Shown: positions 1-11,250 of the stretch, in pieces
How the letters are laid out: every line of letters begins with the position of its first letter
Position numbering within the stretch: position 1 is the first letter of the stretch
Assembly (NCBI GenBank): GCA_037074705.1
Contig: CM073591.1
Span: 72,770,532-72,834,531 of the forward strand
Length of the DNA: 64,000 nt
Source of the DNA: Zhengitettix transpicula
Lineage: Eukaryota > Arthropoda > Insecta > Orthoptera > Tetrigidae
Direction: 5' to 3'
Made by a program: the position numbers and the translations under genes
Notes under the pieces: model-generated
Told to the model about the DNA's origin: nothing
The model's database searches: none
Seen by the model: the letters and a program-made list of their open reading frames with translations, nothing else

Positions 1-1210
1 GCTACGAAGTACTGCCGATAATAGTAGATGGAAAATTAAAAGTGTGTATAAACAATAAACCCAGGTCTAAAACCATCCGGAAAACACGGAATCCTGAAGA
101 TATAAATAAGATTCATCAAAGGGTTTTGATAAATTTATTTATCGTTTTCATATTAACGCATTGTTTTAATGAATTAAGTATATAACTATATGAATAAAAA
201 ATTAATTATATGTAAAAAAATTATTTTACACCCTCACTTATTATAAAAAGGTGTTATGAATTGATACTCAACATGTGTGATACAAGAAATTGCGCGTTTG
301 GTATGTAGAAATATATGAAATATTATAATAGGCTTTGAAATAGAAGTTACAGAAACCCAAATCATGAAGAATAAAATATATTTCACGAGAATATTATTTA
401 AAATATGTGGAAATGTCAAGAATAATTTTCATATCTGATTTTTCCTGGTCTGAATTTGCAAGAGGTGTGATAAAAACCGAATCGATCTCGCTGGAGCGTT
501 TAGTTTATCTTTCAGTAGAATTGAATGGAAGAATGATACAACTTGCACCCTTCCGCAACCAAATCCTTTTAAATGTTATTAAATGGGAGTTGTGCATTAC
601 CATCATGTAGTAAAGTATGAAAAATATAAGATAACAAAAGGAAAATCGGAAGACTATAAAGGAGGAAGCTTAGTTAATATTATAATCATATATATATAAA
701 TATATATTCTGACTAATAAATAAATAAAAATCGGACAATTTTAAGTCAGAAAAAATAATTTATTATATTAAAATTAAACAACGATTCATTGCTTATTTTG
801 CGAACTCATCCGCAAGTCAGGCAAGACGGAAAATATTCTCGATTGTTTCCAGATTGACGTGTCTATTTTCTTTTTTTAAGCTGGAACCTGATGAGGTCGC
901 AAATTAAGCGATGAATCGTTTAATTTAACATTAATAAATTCTTAATTTTTGGCTGATGTTTATTTACTTAGTTTATACATACAATTTGAACGTTTTATGT
1001 TAACACAGGGTTTTTCAAATATTGATATTTGGAAGGGACTAATAAACGGAAGCAGTTTTGGGCTTTGAACATGATACTGAACCAAGAAATAAATTATTTT
1101 TTCAATAATTAAGTTAATTGTAATTCGATTCTACTTAATGATAAATTGGGTGTTCAAATTAATAAGAAATAATTTATCTTTAAATATTAATCATTTTCGA
1201 AGATATCCGT
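1..1210. other. AT-rich intergenic DNA, no gene seen
   Basis: Apart from the R1 fragment at 544-612, I see only AT-rich sequence and short random open frames. An imperfect inverted pair flanks 776-930: AACAACGATTCATTGCTTATTTTGCG against CGCAAATTAAGCGATGAATCGTTTAA. It could be a small foldback element of about 160 bases. Confidence 0.5.
544..612 (-). repeat. decayed fragment of repeat family R1
   Basis: CACCCTTCCGCAACC ... TTAAATGGGAGTTG ... CATTACCATCATGTAG parallels the better-preserved minus-strand R1 copies at 22.8-23.2 and 47.7-48.0 kb (ACCCTTCCGCATCC ... TAAAGGGGAGTTG ... CATTACCCCCATGTAG). Only the end of the element that carries the CCCCTTTAATAGC motif is present. Confidence 0.6.
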
Positions 1211-1214
1211 AGGA

Positions 1215-1600
1215 GTCGGTATTGAATTTTCTCCCGGCCGGATCCTTAGGCTCACCGGCGCCGTCTAAGATGGTCATGGGCTCTGATTCTGCGCGATTAC
1301 CGGATTACGAGCAATATCACGTTATGTCCCTCGTGGAAGGGCCTATAAATCTCACGACGTGTGGCCATGTCCGCTTGTAAGGGCGGCAGTCTGCAACAAG
1401 TAGCCCATCGTACGCCACCGCTACACCCATAAATAGCGAGACCCTTGGTAGACTGTCTGGCCGTTAAACGCTTCGGTGTCCGCTGGCCACACATCACCAA
1501 ATTTCCAGTTATTAATAGCGGAACGTCGAAACACTGGTTTCCCCATAACGACCTCCCTACGACACACCGTATTTCTTACTCTTTGGGATATTTCCATCTT
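1215..1600. other. GC-rich island, unidentified
   Basis: This block from CTCCCGGCCGGATCC to CCTCCCTACGACACACC is clearly richer in GC than its flanks. The minus strand has a 67-codon frame with fragments such as WATCCRLPPLQADMATRREIY. I do not recognise it. It could be a fragment of a dispersed repeat, a regulatory element or a decayed coding exon. Confidence 0.45.
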
Positions 1601-2042
1601 CCCTTAAAGTGTTAAGATATGTGACGAAATACATGCATCCTGCCTGATCGATAAATAATATTTGAAACCAAAAGACTAAACATATTTAATATTATTTTTA
1701 GAAAACATATACCACATATGCATCTAATTCTAGGAGGAGACTGAAATATTCCAATCGCAAATATGAAGAAAAATTCATTAAATTGGCAACATGTTTCTTT
1801 TATATATATATATAACAGACTAATATCTGAAAAATATTACTATTAATCGTGGCCATCACGGGTCCACGAAAAAAACCACGCCGAGTCATGATTCCAAGAC
1901 CAGAAAATGTCAGCAATAATTATTATAATTCGTATGTAGAAACGTTGAAAACAATTTTTCATTGTAAAATTGTGGGTGTATTCATTGAAAAAAATCTCCG
2001 TATCGTATACTACAATAGAGTAGCTGTAAAGTACACGGGTAT

Positions 2043-2046
2043 ATGT

Positions 2047-2092
<46 letters not shown>
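2043..2092. repeat. (TA)n microsatellite
   Basis: An uninterrupted TA dinucleotide run of about 44 bases follows ATGTTAAATA and ends at TTAACTCGG. The rest of 1600-2640 is AT-rich and featureless. Confidence 0.95.
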
Positions 2093-2094
<2 letters not shown>

Positions 2095-2649
2095 CTCGGA
2101 TGGGAATTCTATAAGATATCAAATACACGATTTTACAAATAAATGTCTTGTGCGTCCTCTATATTATAATACATTAGAGTATGGTAGTATTACCCATAGC
2201 CCCAAGCACAAAATATCAGATCGAGGAACTTGAAGTCGTACGGGTGAATAGGGTATAAATTACTAAGCGGGCCCTGTATATAGGCAATAGAAAGTTGAAA
2301 AAATAGGCTCGGAACTTTTAGAAAAACGACGACAATATTTATGCCCCAAGGATTTTCCAAATAGTTTGTAACCAACAATATGTAGAAGAGGGGTCAAGGA
2401 AGCTTTAAACCAATTTGTAAGTGATTACACGTAAAATACAGATATGTAAGTTTCTCTAAAGTTTCATCATTACGAAGAAACGGCTAAACAACTTTCGTAG
2501 TAAAGTTAAAAGTGAAACAAAATTTAATCGTCAACAACATTAAAAAAGACAACCTTACTTCTGTTTTTAGGAGAGCACATCAACAAATACATTGTAGTAA
2601 TTAGTAATTAATCCATTGTTATAATTGCAAAGTAAAGGACTCATTATTA

Positions 2650-3440
2650 GAGTATATAAAGCATACACCGCGACAAAGCGGGGCGGCGAGACCCAAAGAA
2701 CCATTGTTGAGACGTACGCATTCAAAAATCTACGAGACGAAGAGTGAGTCAGAGGAGAGAGACGAAGTGAGTTGGAAGTCGGACGGCGGACACATATCCA
2801 TCTAGAGACGCTGCAGGTTGAACCAAGTAAAAGGTTTTCACTCAGTGGTTTATCTGCTACAAACAGTACCTTAATAAGTCATGCCGCAGTAAAAACTCAA
2901 TAAGTAAAGAGACCGTCACCAATTTCACCGAGAGAAAGTTGGTAATAATCTGACTGACCATTAATTCGGAAGGAGTAGCCGTTTCCAGCTGAGAGAACCT
3001 AAAGTTTCGACAGTGTTTTGTAACCAATTTAAATTCAGTGATATCCCCAAAAACGTGTGCACAGAAAGCCCCAAAATTGAGACCTGGTCGGCCGTAAGTA
3101 AAAAAAAACTCTAAAATTTATTTGTAAACCATTTCTTTAAGATACGTCAGATCGTTCTTCAATTATTTCTTTTCTTTAATTATTCATTTCTTTAATTGTT
3201 TTGTTAGTTAATTTAAATTCAATCTGTAATCTTATTGTCATCCGCAACAAAATTCGTCGAGGTTTAGACGAATTAACTTCAATAAAGGCTAAATGTAATT
3301 ATAAATTATCGTAAATTCAATTCACCCATTTATCAAACCCAGTAAAGACCCTGAGATTCTAAATATTATTGTGTAATTTTTTATATTGTATTTAAAACTT
3401 TAATAAATTTTGTTTAATTGTTCAAATAAATATTTTTATT
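2650..3440 (+). mobile_element. possible LTR or promoter-containing retroelement relic
   Basis: A TATA-like box (AGTATATAAAGC near 2650) is followed by a purine-rich leader (GAGTCAGAGGAGAGAGACGAAG), a GTAAGT donor-like site at 3093-3098 (CGGCCGTAAGTAAAAA), and AATAAA signals at about 3280, 3403 and 3426. TATA, leader and polyadenylation signals within ~0.8 kb resemble an LTR. I found no matching second LTR, no clear TG...CA borders and no gag/pol nearby, so an unrecognised 5' exon is an equal possibility. Confidence 0.3.
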
Positions 3441-3495
3441 TAGCCACAGCCTTTAGTCTTTTATATTAAATTATTACAATATATTCGAGTTTTTA

Positions 3496-3625
3496 ATTAC
3501 ATACCCTTACACCCATTACATACCCTTACACCCATTACATACCCTTACACCCATTACATACCCTTACACCCATTACATACCCTTACTTCCATTATATATC
3601 CTTATATCCATTAAATATTCATTGT
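3496..3625 (+). repeat. 19 bp minisatellite
   Basis: The unit ATTACATACCCTTACACCC is repeated about five times, with the last units diverging (CTTACTTCC, CTTATATCC). It follows AT-rich DNA and has no coding potential. Confidence 0.93.
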
Positions 3626-3629
3626 GTAA

Positions 3630-5145
3630 ATTATTACGTTTATTGCTTCTAACTACCACCAAGTGTAACTCAAGTTCAGAAATTAATTAATTATCAAAGA
3701 CTTTCTATGTATGAACGCCGAGGAAATACAAATTCGGTTCCATATTTTGTAATTTATTGTCAGACATTACATGAAGGAATAAGTATAAACTTCAATTTTT
3801 TGAACTAATTTTTCTTCGCTTTAGAAATATCTATAGTTTAAAAAAATATGTGGAAATTCTTATTGAGTTTATATATAAATTTTTTATTTTTCTGACGATT
3901 ACATTTTTTAATAGTATTTTACTGCATGGCCTATATAATTTTTTATTACTCGAATTAGTGGACAGTATAAAATTTTAATAAGTGGCTGGAGTCATGAGAT
4001 TGTTGAAAAATACATACACGTGTTTTTAGTAGATTAGTCGCGTACACACCGCTGGATTTACTCAAAAAATGAGAGAAAATTATTAAAAATATTATTAAAG
4101 ATTTTATTAGAAAATTTTCTCGTCATTTCTATTTATTAATCCCGACCAGACTCATTATAGAAAAACTTCGTATATCAAAAACATTAATTAAACTATATAA
4201 AGTTTAAATATTTTGTATCCAATATGAACTATGTATAATCATATATACAGGGACTAATACACTGGACCTGGTAAAATACAGAAGCAAACCTCTGAGATAT
4301 TTATATATGGTTGGTTGATAGCGTGAAAACCACGTAACCGATGTAAAATTCGAGTACATAACCCACTCCGACTATTTCCCCTTACGCAGACGTCATATAT
4401 CAGAACTGCTGGTCTCCTTTGTCTTGCGTCTCGTCTATACCTTAGTCGCCCATAAAAACATAATCTGGAAGCATACGAGTATGAACATTTTAATCATAGA
4501 GCTGAAAGAGAAGGTCTAACATCCATTAGACTTTGAAGAAAACGAATAGAAATGTTTTCATAAACTTCAAAAGATGCGATTGGAAACGAATAAAGCAAAT
4601 GTATGAATGATTCTCCTCTTCGAACAGAAATTCCGCATTAAGACACGCCTATTTTCCCTCATTCAAGGTTAGCGGCTGATCATAGAAAGATTATTGGAAT
4701 TATCTCGATCTTGTTTGCATTTCAAACCCCTCATAATATTCCATTCGCACGGACAGGATGCCTTGACGCAACTTCCCCGCAGTCAATAACAACATGCTTT
4801 ATTTGTACCAACTTTCCCCGACTCTGTCCTTTCCAAACTTTTATGGCCCATGAATGGGACCTTTAGCACTAGAGGCCTTGGTCGTACCTGACCGAGACTG
4901 CCTGCAAAAACTCTTTAATATTAATTAAGAAGAACAAGTGTTATGTACTTAGTGGAAAATAAATAAATTAATAATTTTGGAGGTTTGAGTTCTCAACAAT
5001 ATACTCAGAATTCAAACCTACCTGGTAAACGGAAATGAAAAGCAAACCAGATGGCGCTGGCGGTACACTCCAAATGTTTTCATTCTTATAAGGTCTTGTG
5101 AATTAATGTTTCAGATTTTATTAAGTATGCGTTAAGTCCTTTTGT
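3630..5145. other. intergenic DNA, nothing firm seen
   Basis: This is AT-rich with one moderately GC-richer part at about 4640-4910 containing TTTTATGGCCCATGAATGG. TTTATGG is a Caudal/posterior-Hox-like core but is far too short to mean much alone. No reading frame of interest. Confidence 0.4.
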
Positions 5146-5150
5146 TTAGA

Positions 5151-5570
5151 GTAACAGGCTACATTAGGGTAATCAACATGGTGACAATTCCCCTTTAATA
5201 GTATTGGAAGTTATTTTAAGTGGGGATGCAGAATGGTAAAAGAAGATACCCAAGGGTTAACTGAGGTTTAAGGATCCTACCCGGCATTCGCCTACACGTG
5301 ATGCAGGACCAACTCTAGAAAACCTGCATCAGTTAGGTCGAGCGTTGGGTACTTGTCCCACGCCCTTCCAATGGCGGGAGAGGGATTTGCTATGGAGACG
5401 CAGAATTCCCTTCTCCGTGCCCAGGCATGTTCAGGAGGCCGACTGTTCCAATGGGAACAAAAGAACACTTACCGTATATCCAAGGCCTGTCACCTCGGAA
5501 AATACACCTCTCAAAACAAGCGAAGGTGCCTCGGCTTGTGGGAACCTTAGTTCAAAAACGGAGAGAGGAA
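5151..5570 (+). repeat. dispersed repeat R1, long copy
   Basis: This is the longest copy of family R1. It starts CAGGCTACATTAGGGTAATC, continues with ATTCCCCTTTAATAG, GGATCCTACCCGGCATTCGCC, CTGCATCAGTTAGGTCG, GGTACTTGTCCCACGCCC and CAATGGCGGGAGAGG, and ends CCTTAGTTCAAAAACGGAG. Its short open frames on the plus strand are by-products of its GC content. I see no terminal inverted repeats and no coding domain, and leave the class open (SINE-like or non-autonomous DNA element). Confidence 0.88.
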
Positions 5571-6365
5571 AAGGTAGCCCCCTTCGTCTCTCCAGAACAC
5601 TTATACAGCTTCAGGCTACAGAGACGACTGTATATTTTAATTTTATATGACACTTTTGGTGTCGTACATGGCCAGTAACAATTTTTGTACTCTTCATAGC
5701 TTGTCCTTGACCATGTCCGGAATCGAGGCAATGATGCCCCAGTAGGTCGGAATTATATTTTTGTAACAATTTTGCAATCGATCTTTAAAACATCATTACT
5801 CTTTTGCTCGACACAGCTCTTCAAAAGCTTTGACGTGGCCAATGTACCGATTGTCCGGTTTTAACCTGCTTTCGTGATCACAAACACCCCTGTCCGTTAC
5901 ATCTGTGATGCAAGGAAAGAAGGCTACACCAAAGCAAATCGGTCTATAGACCATCGCGTTGATGAAAAATTGTCTAGAGTAATGCAATTTGGAATTTTGA
6001 AAATAAATTTTTACCTATTTTTATTCTATGTATATTAAATAAAAGCCTGTTACAGCTGCTTTGATTGATTCATTATAATACAAAGATTTTTTGGATTGAA
6101 TCACTCACTGGTTGTTGTGCACACACTTAGTACTTCTGCATTCTTACTCACGAATCCAATGAAAAACAGAGGGTGTCAAATCAACAAATAAGCCAATTTG
6201 TTTACTATGTTGTTGAAAATTTACAGAAAATAATTTATTAATTTAATCTCAACAATGGATGTATTTCACTTTCTTATCTTTAAGGTTTGGATTGGCGATT
6301 TTGGTCAAACGGTAAAGAAATAGTGCGAAGACAACTTTCTCGGCCCAATGTAATTTCAGAGCCAT
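5571..6365. other. intergenic DNA, nothing firm seen
   Basis: Mixed composition with short open frames only, none recognisable. Confidence 0.4.
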
Positions 6366-6369
6366 AAAA

Positions 6370-6795
6370 GAGGGTCAAGGCTGTGGTGCAAGGAATTTAA
6401 TTTGGTCGTGGCACCAGCGTTTCCATATTATCGCCATGCCTTCCCCCGCTTCCTTGTAACGAAGCCTTGCGCTATCCTGAGGGATAAGATCGGGCTCCCC
6501 CGCCTCCCACGCCTCCAGCGAGCAGGAAATGAAAATCGCGCTCACTGTGTTTAATTTAGATAAAAGCATATGTTGGAAGGAGCGGCAGCTATCGCCTCTT
6601 CGTCTCTCTCTCTCGCTCTCCCTCTCTCTCTTGCTCTGTCTCCGTCTGCAGATACGTAGCAGTTTCAATCGCTGACATCTGGCAATGGGAGAGAGCGTCA
6701 ACAAACCGCGCCAATTCACTTTACTGCCACAGCTGAGAGTCACGAACTGCGGATTGACTATCACTACTCAGTTGATGGAAGCCGTATTTTTGCAT
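6370..6795. promoter_or_regulatory. GC-rich island with CT-repeat tract, candidate regulatory element
   Basis: This block contains a pyrimidine-rich tract (CGTCTCTCTCTCTCGCTCTCC) near 6600 whose complement is a GAGAG-rich stretch, the kind of sequence bound by GAGA-factor-type proteins. A 129-codon minus-strand frame exists but is low complexity (KRERESERERRRG from the CT tract) and unlikely to be a protein. Regulatory function is an inference from composition and position in a Hox region. Confidence 0.35.
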
Positions 6796-8900
6796 TAGGA
6801 AGACTGCGCACGGTGGAGAAAAATTGCAGTCTGGAATATCTCGGTCAGCATAACTTTCAATGTAACTAACCTTTCACTCGTATTAAACGTCCGTTGGTTT
6901 ACTAAGACAGAAACCATACGGTTGTTTATTCGTAAATTACAAAATTGTTCTGTTGAATATAATATTAACAACAACAACTTCTGACATATTAGCATTTCCG
7001 AGTTGAATAGTTTAATGCTACATCAAAATAAATGAATTTAAAAATTCTGTGAGATAAATTGAAGTTAAATTAAACACAGAACCTCTAAAATAGATTATTT
7101 ACCAACATTTTACTTGGAATAATGACTCCCCAGATGACGGGAAAAATGTGATTCGAAGTCCCATATTTGAATTAATTTTTATCAAATAATTTAGGAAAAT
7201 ACTAAAGATTTGTAATACAAGACCAGGCCCTGTTTCTTTCCTATTATTCCTATCTCCATAACATACCAGTAATAATGGATATTTCAATTTTATTTTTCAT
7301 GAACACATTTATCAAGTCTGTGATTATGATTTGTTTATTATTATTATACATATTAGTTTTTTTTGTCATTCATGCATATTGTTTTTAACTGTCACCGAGT
7401 GTAAGTGAACTTTAGGAAAAATAAATTCATTCGCAGACGAGTGGCGAGACAAAACTATTTTCCCTCACCAAAACCGGAATGTTTCAAGTGAGTTGTCGTT
7501 GTCGCAGATGACAATCTCTGCAGGGCCTCAAGAGAAATGGATACATACCATGAATACAATAAAGAGCACACCATTCAATCCAAATTTTGCAAATAGAAGC
7601 TATTTGTACTGCTCGCTTGGTTTCGTGTCTTCATTAATTGTAGAGTAATATCTTAAGACTGATAACTGCGTGGAGTTAAGAAAACTTAAAGAGGAGAGGC
7701 ATCTAATATCAAGTGTAATAAATTTATGTTAAGGACATGCGTCAACGTAATGGCTAAATCGTCGTCCTTGGTTACGCTTATAACTCGCATAAACCCTCAA
7801 ATGTACTGAATTATGCGTGCGGCGTAAGATGCAAATACAGAAAACTTCCCGTGATTTCAAATTTTCTGACCCTTGATGATTCGATCACACTAAATGTCTA
7901 CGTCTATGTCTCTCTCTGCTTATCGAACTGATATATTTAGCATGTCTACATGTTAACTATCTCTCTGACATTTATGCTGCATAACTTTCTGGTAACATCT
8001 TCAATCTACCTACTTTACCTATAATAACATCCCCGTCCTCATCTACGAAATAGTTTCATTTGCCTTCTTATTGGCTATCGTAAGTCTGGGAGTCTAAATA
8101 TTCGATTCGGTATTTAACAGATTTCTTTCGTTCACTCGACATGTCGTGTGTTGAGGTCAATAATTTTTTTTATTCGACTTTCTCTACAATCAAGCTCCCA
8201 GCTCATTATTGACATTTATTATTTTAGACTAATAAGTGATTCCTGTAGCGGGCGATCAGACCGTATACTTCAGTGCGGAAAGGAGGAAGTTTTGAGATTC
8301 GTGTAAGGGGATTCTCTGTTTTTTCATTTTATATGTCAGCTTTGTGAGACAAAGTGCACATACTTTAAAGTCAAGTGCCATTTTAATTTTTTAAAATTAT
8401 TAATAAAAACTTTTAAAATTTTATGAACTTGTCTACCGCCTGTCATGAAAATTTTGAAAAAAATAATTTCTCATATCATTTAAAATTAGATACGAATAAA
8501 CTCTGTTTCAGAGTATGCAATAAAATGGTTCTACTACGATGTTATTTCTATTTATTATTATTTTACGTTGATTTTCCTCGAAACAACCCCTTAAACCTTA
8601 ATGGTTCATACTTGAAACATTATCAAAACATAATTGTTGATGGTCGAAACACTAATTTTTATTGTTTTCTAGTAAAATTTTGAAATAATTATTTACACTA
8701 CGGTCTATGTCGTTAAAAATGTTGTAGGCTACGTCAAGTGAAATAGTTTCACTGATCGATTGACGCGATCTTTTCTCATTTCCGACGTTCGGGAGTCTTA
8801 CAGAATGTCTTCGGGGGATAATTGTCTGCTTACATGTTTAATAATGTACGTTGATGTAAAGGAATGTGCGCTGATATCTGGAGTCTGGTGGGTTGAGCTT
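6796..8900. other. AT-rich intergenic DNA, no gene seen
   Basis: Short random open frames only. An 86-codon frame at 8423-8683 is AT-driven, with Phe/Tyr/Asn/Leu-rich composition and no recognisable motif. Confidence 0.45.
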
Positions 8901-8904
8901 TCCT

Positions 8905-9140
8905 TAATCTACGTTCATGTGGCCTTTGCCTAATGGAGGAGGGCGGGGCGTTGCCCTCATACAGTGTCTGTCCGTGGAGAAGATAAGACTAGTGACTCAG
9001 GGCGAGGGGAAGCTGACTGCACTGATGAGACTATCATCAGAGCTCGGCGGCCAGGTGTAGATATAGAAGACTCATATACTCTCACGTGCTCCTTAAAGCG
9101 GAGATAACATTCTCACTAACCCAACAGCTCATGACCCAAT
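8905..9140. promoter_or_regulatory. GC-richer island with GATA and AP-1-like sites, candidate enhancer
   Basis: Between AT-rich flanks lie GGAGGAGGGCGGGGCG, an AGATAAGA (GATA-type) site and GTGACTCAGG (AP-1-type) within ~25 bases of each other, and a TGATGAGACTATCATCAG palindrome. The motifs are seen; enhancer function is a guess. Confidence 0.3.
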
Positions 9141-10950
9141 GACATTAATTCATATCTACTAGCCACACCAAGCGTATAGCCAAATAATTTCACGTTAAAG
9201 AAGCTGCGAAAGCAACAAAGTTCACAGGATCCACGTTCCAATCCGGATATGTCAAGAAGATTGCTCATCACTTAAATAAAAAAATATTTGTCAAGATTCT
9301 GTTGTAAATGTCTGGTCATAGCCTGATCAGTTGCTTAATATTCGTATATTTACTGTTCAGAAAATAGGATTCGTTTTGATTTGTACTAAAATAAAATTCC
9401 AGTGACAAAACGTCTGTTTTATAAAACGACACGAAATTCAGGCACACATAATTATGGAAAAAAAATTGTCCAGAATTATAAATTATTTCCAGTAAATTAC
9501 AGTTACTAATAAGGATTTATATAAACAACAATTGAATCTTTTTTTTGAGATATGAATACAAATTGAAGAAATTTAATAATTAACTCACCGAAAACATGCA
9601 TGGACAGAGCCGTCTTTGTTTATAAGACAGAAATTTTTACATCACGATCGTTTGCAATCAGTACTTCAGTACTGTGCCACGTTTACGCAGCTCGCATATC
9701 CGTCGTCTATAAACAACTCATTACTAATTAACAGACATTAAAATAAAATAAAATAAATAAATCAATCAACCCATAAATGCATATTAATTTGATTTTAATA
9801 TGTTAAATTAGTTAATTACACCTCTTCAAAGTAAAATAAAATAAAACAATTACATAATTAAATTTTTGGGTTGATTTAATTTATTATATTCAATGTCATA
9901 CAAATAAATCTAAGTAAGATACTTCTATATAAAACTTCTATATAAAATAAATTGTAAAATGTATAAAAGAAGTATGTGGTGTATTCTAATTGATTTCAAA
10001 TTTTTTTTCAGTTCTTGTTAATATATTTCGGAATAATAACCCTGCTTAGATCGACCAAGATTTTTTTCCACTACCACCCTTATTAAAATTTTAGTTGAAA
10101 CTTAGAAATATTTATTTAATAATTACGAGTAAAAATACGTTCAGCTTGAATAATTCTCAATATGTAGATGAAATTCATCGCCTTCTATCAGAATAATGAC
10201 AAAGTTTTGTACCCGACAACGATATTGAAGATGAACCGTAAACTGAAGGCATTTTAGGAACTAGATCTGATGACTCGGGTATTGAAGTAGATTTATAAGA
10301 AATGAGGGTACGTTTCAAGTAAATTTAAAAAAAATTTAAAACACAAGATTGTTGTGAAAAGTGTGAAAGTTTTGTGTGTGTTTGCTTATACACACAAAAA
10401 TAGTTTTCCAAAAATGCCTTCTCAAAAATTAAAGAACATTGAAACAGACTTCGATGAATGTATTCAGATATTATTTACGAGCATTTTCATAAAAGTAAAA
10501 TACTTTATAAAAATACAGTTTGTTATTATTATGATTAATTTTTATTGATTTATATAGTTATATTTCAAGCACTCTGGAACTGTTTACCAAACTGAAGTTT
10601 GGTTTACAAAATTAGAGCCAATATTTTATGGTTATAATTCTAAAGGGTATTGTGATAATAGAAAATTAGAATTTTTTTTGACAGTAGATTTTCTTTAACC
10701 AATATTTGGAATAAAATAACAAGTTTTAATGAAACCAGATTGCAATAGGATGTATTAATTATGTGTGTGTGTCTAAAATGTGTATGTTAAATATCCGTAA
10801 AAAGTTTAAAAATAATTGTTTCCCCTGGGCCGAGCGATACTAGCCGCGTTACTTTAGAGGGCGCGAATAACTGAGGGTTAATTATTTATCATATATATTA
10901 TATTTAGCTGAAATTTACTGAAAAAAACTCGATATTTTCTCAATTGGTCG
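9141..10950. other. AT-rich intergenic DNA, possible trace of decayed coding sequence
   Basis: Mostly featureless. Around 10160-10290 a broken plus-strand frame reads acidic peptides with stops between them (VPDNDIEDEP, then GTRSDDSGIEVD). It faintly recalls acidic transposase N-termini but is too short to assign. Confidence 0.3.
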
Positions 10951-10954
10951 CTGT

Positions 10955-11250
10955 GATCAGAAGGGTTTTTCGTCTCCGGTTGGCTTCAAGAATTTTGTTA
11001 AGGTCAGCGATTTACGTGAGGCTGATTTGTGTTGAAGGACACGTTGTCAGCAGCAGGTTGTATTTCTCTAAAAGGCAGCTAATGCGCACCCAAACACGGG
11101 GTGTTTCCTAACGAAACTGTCTTTGTCTCGTCGAGGAAATGACAGCTCGGCTGCTTGGTAACAGGAACAGATAGCTTGTTTATCGGGAGCCACGTGGGAA
11201 TACCCAATCAGACGTCTGGCATCTTGGAAGACACGCAATCAGCCGATGGA
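10955..11250. promoter_or_regulatory. GC-richer island, candidate regulatory or conserved noncoding DNA
   Basis: Composition rises from TTGGTCGCTGTGATCAG to CGCAATCAGCCGATGG. It contains CCACGTGG (E-box) and a GGTCAGCGATTTACG stretch. No open frame and no match to the repeat families defined here. Confidence 0.3.

Noticed and set aside
5345..5678. Three overlapping plus-strand frames of 65-101 codons
   Set aside because: They lie inside repeat R1 and are not preserved in its other copies.
6375..6764. 129-codon minus-strand frame
   Set aside because: Much of it is the translation of a CT/GA simple tract; no domain.
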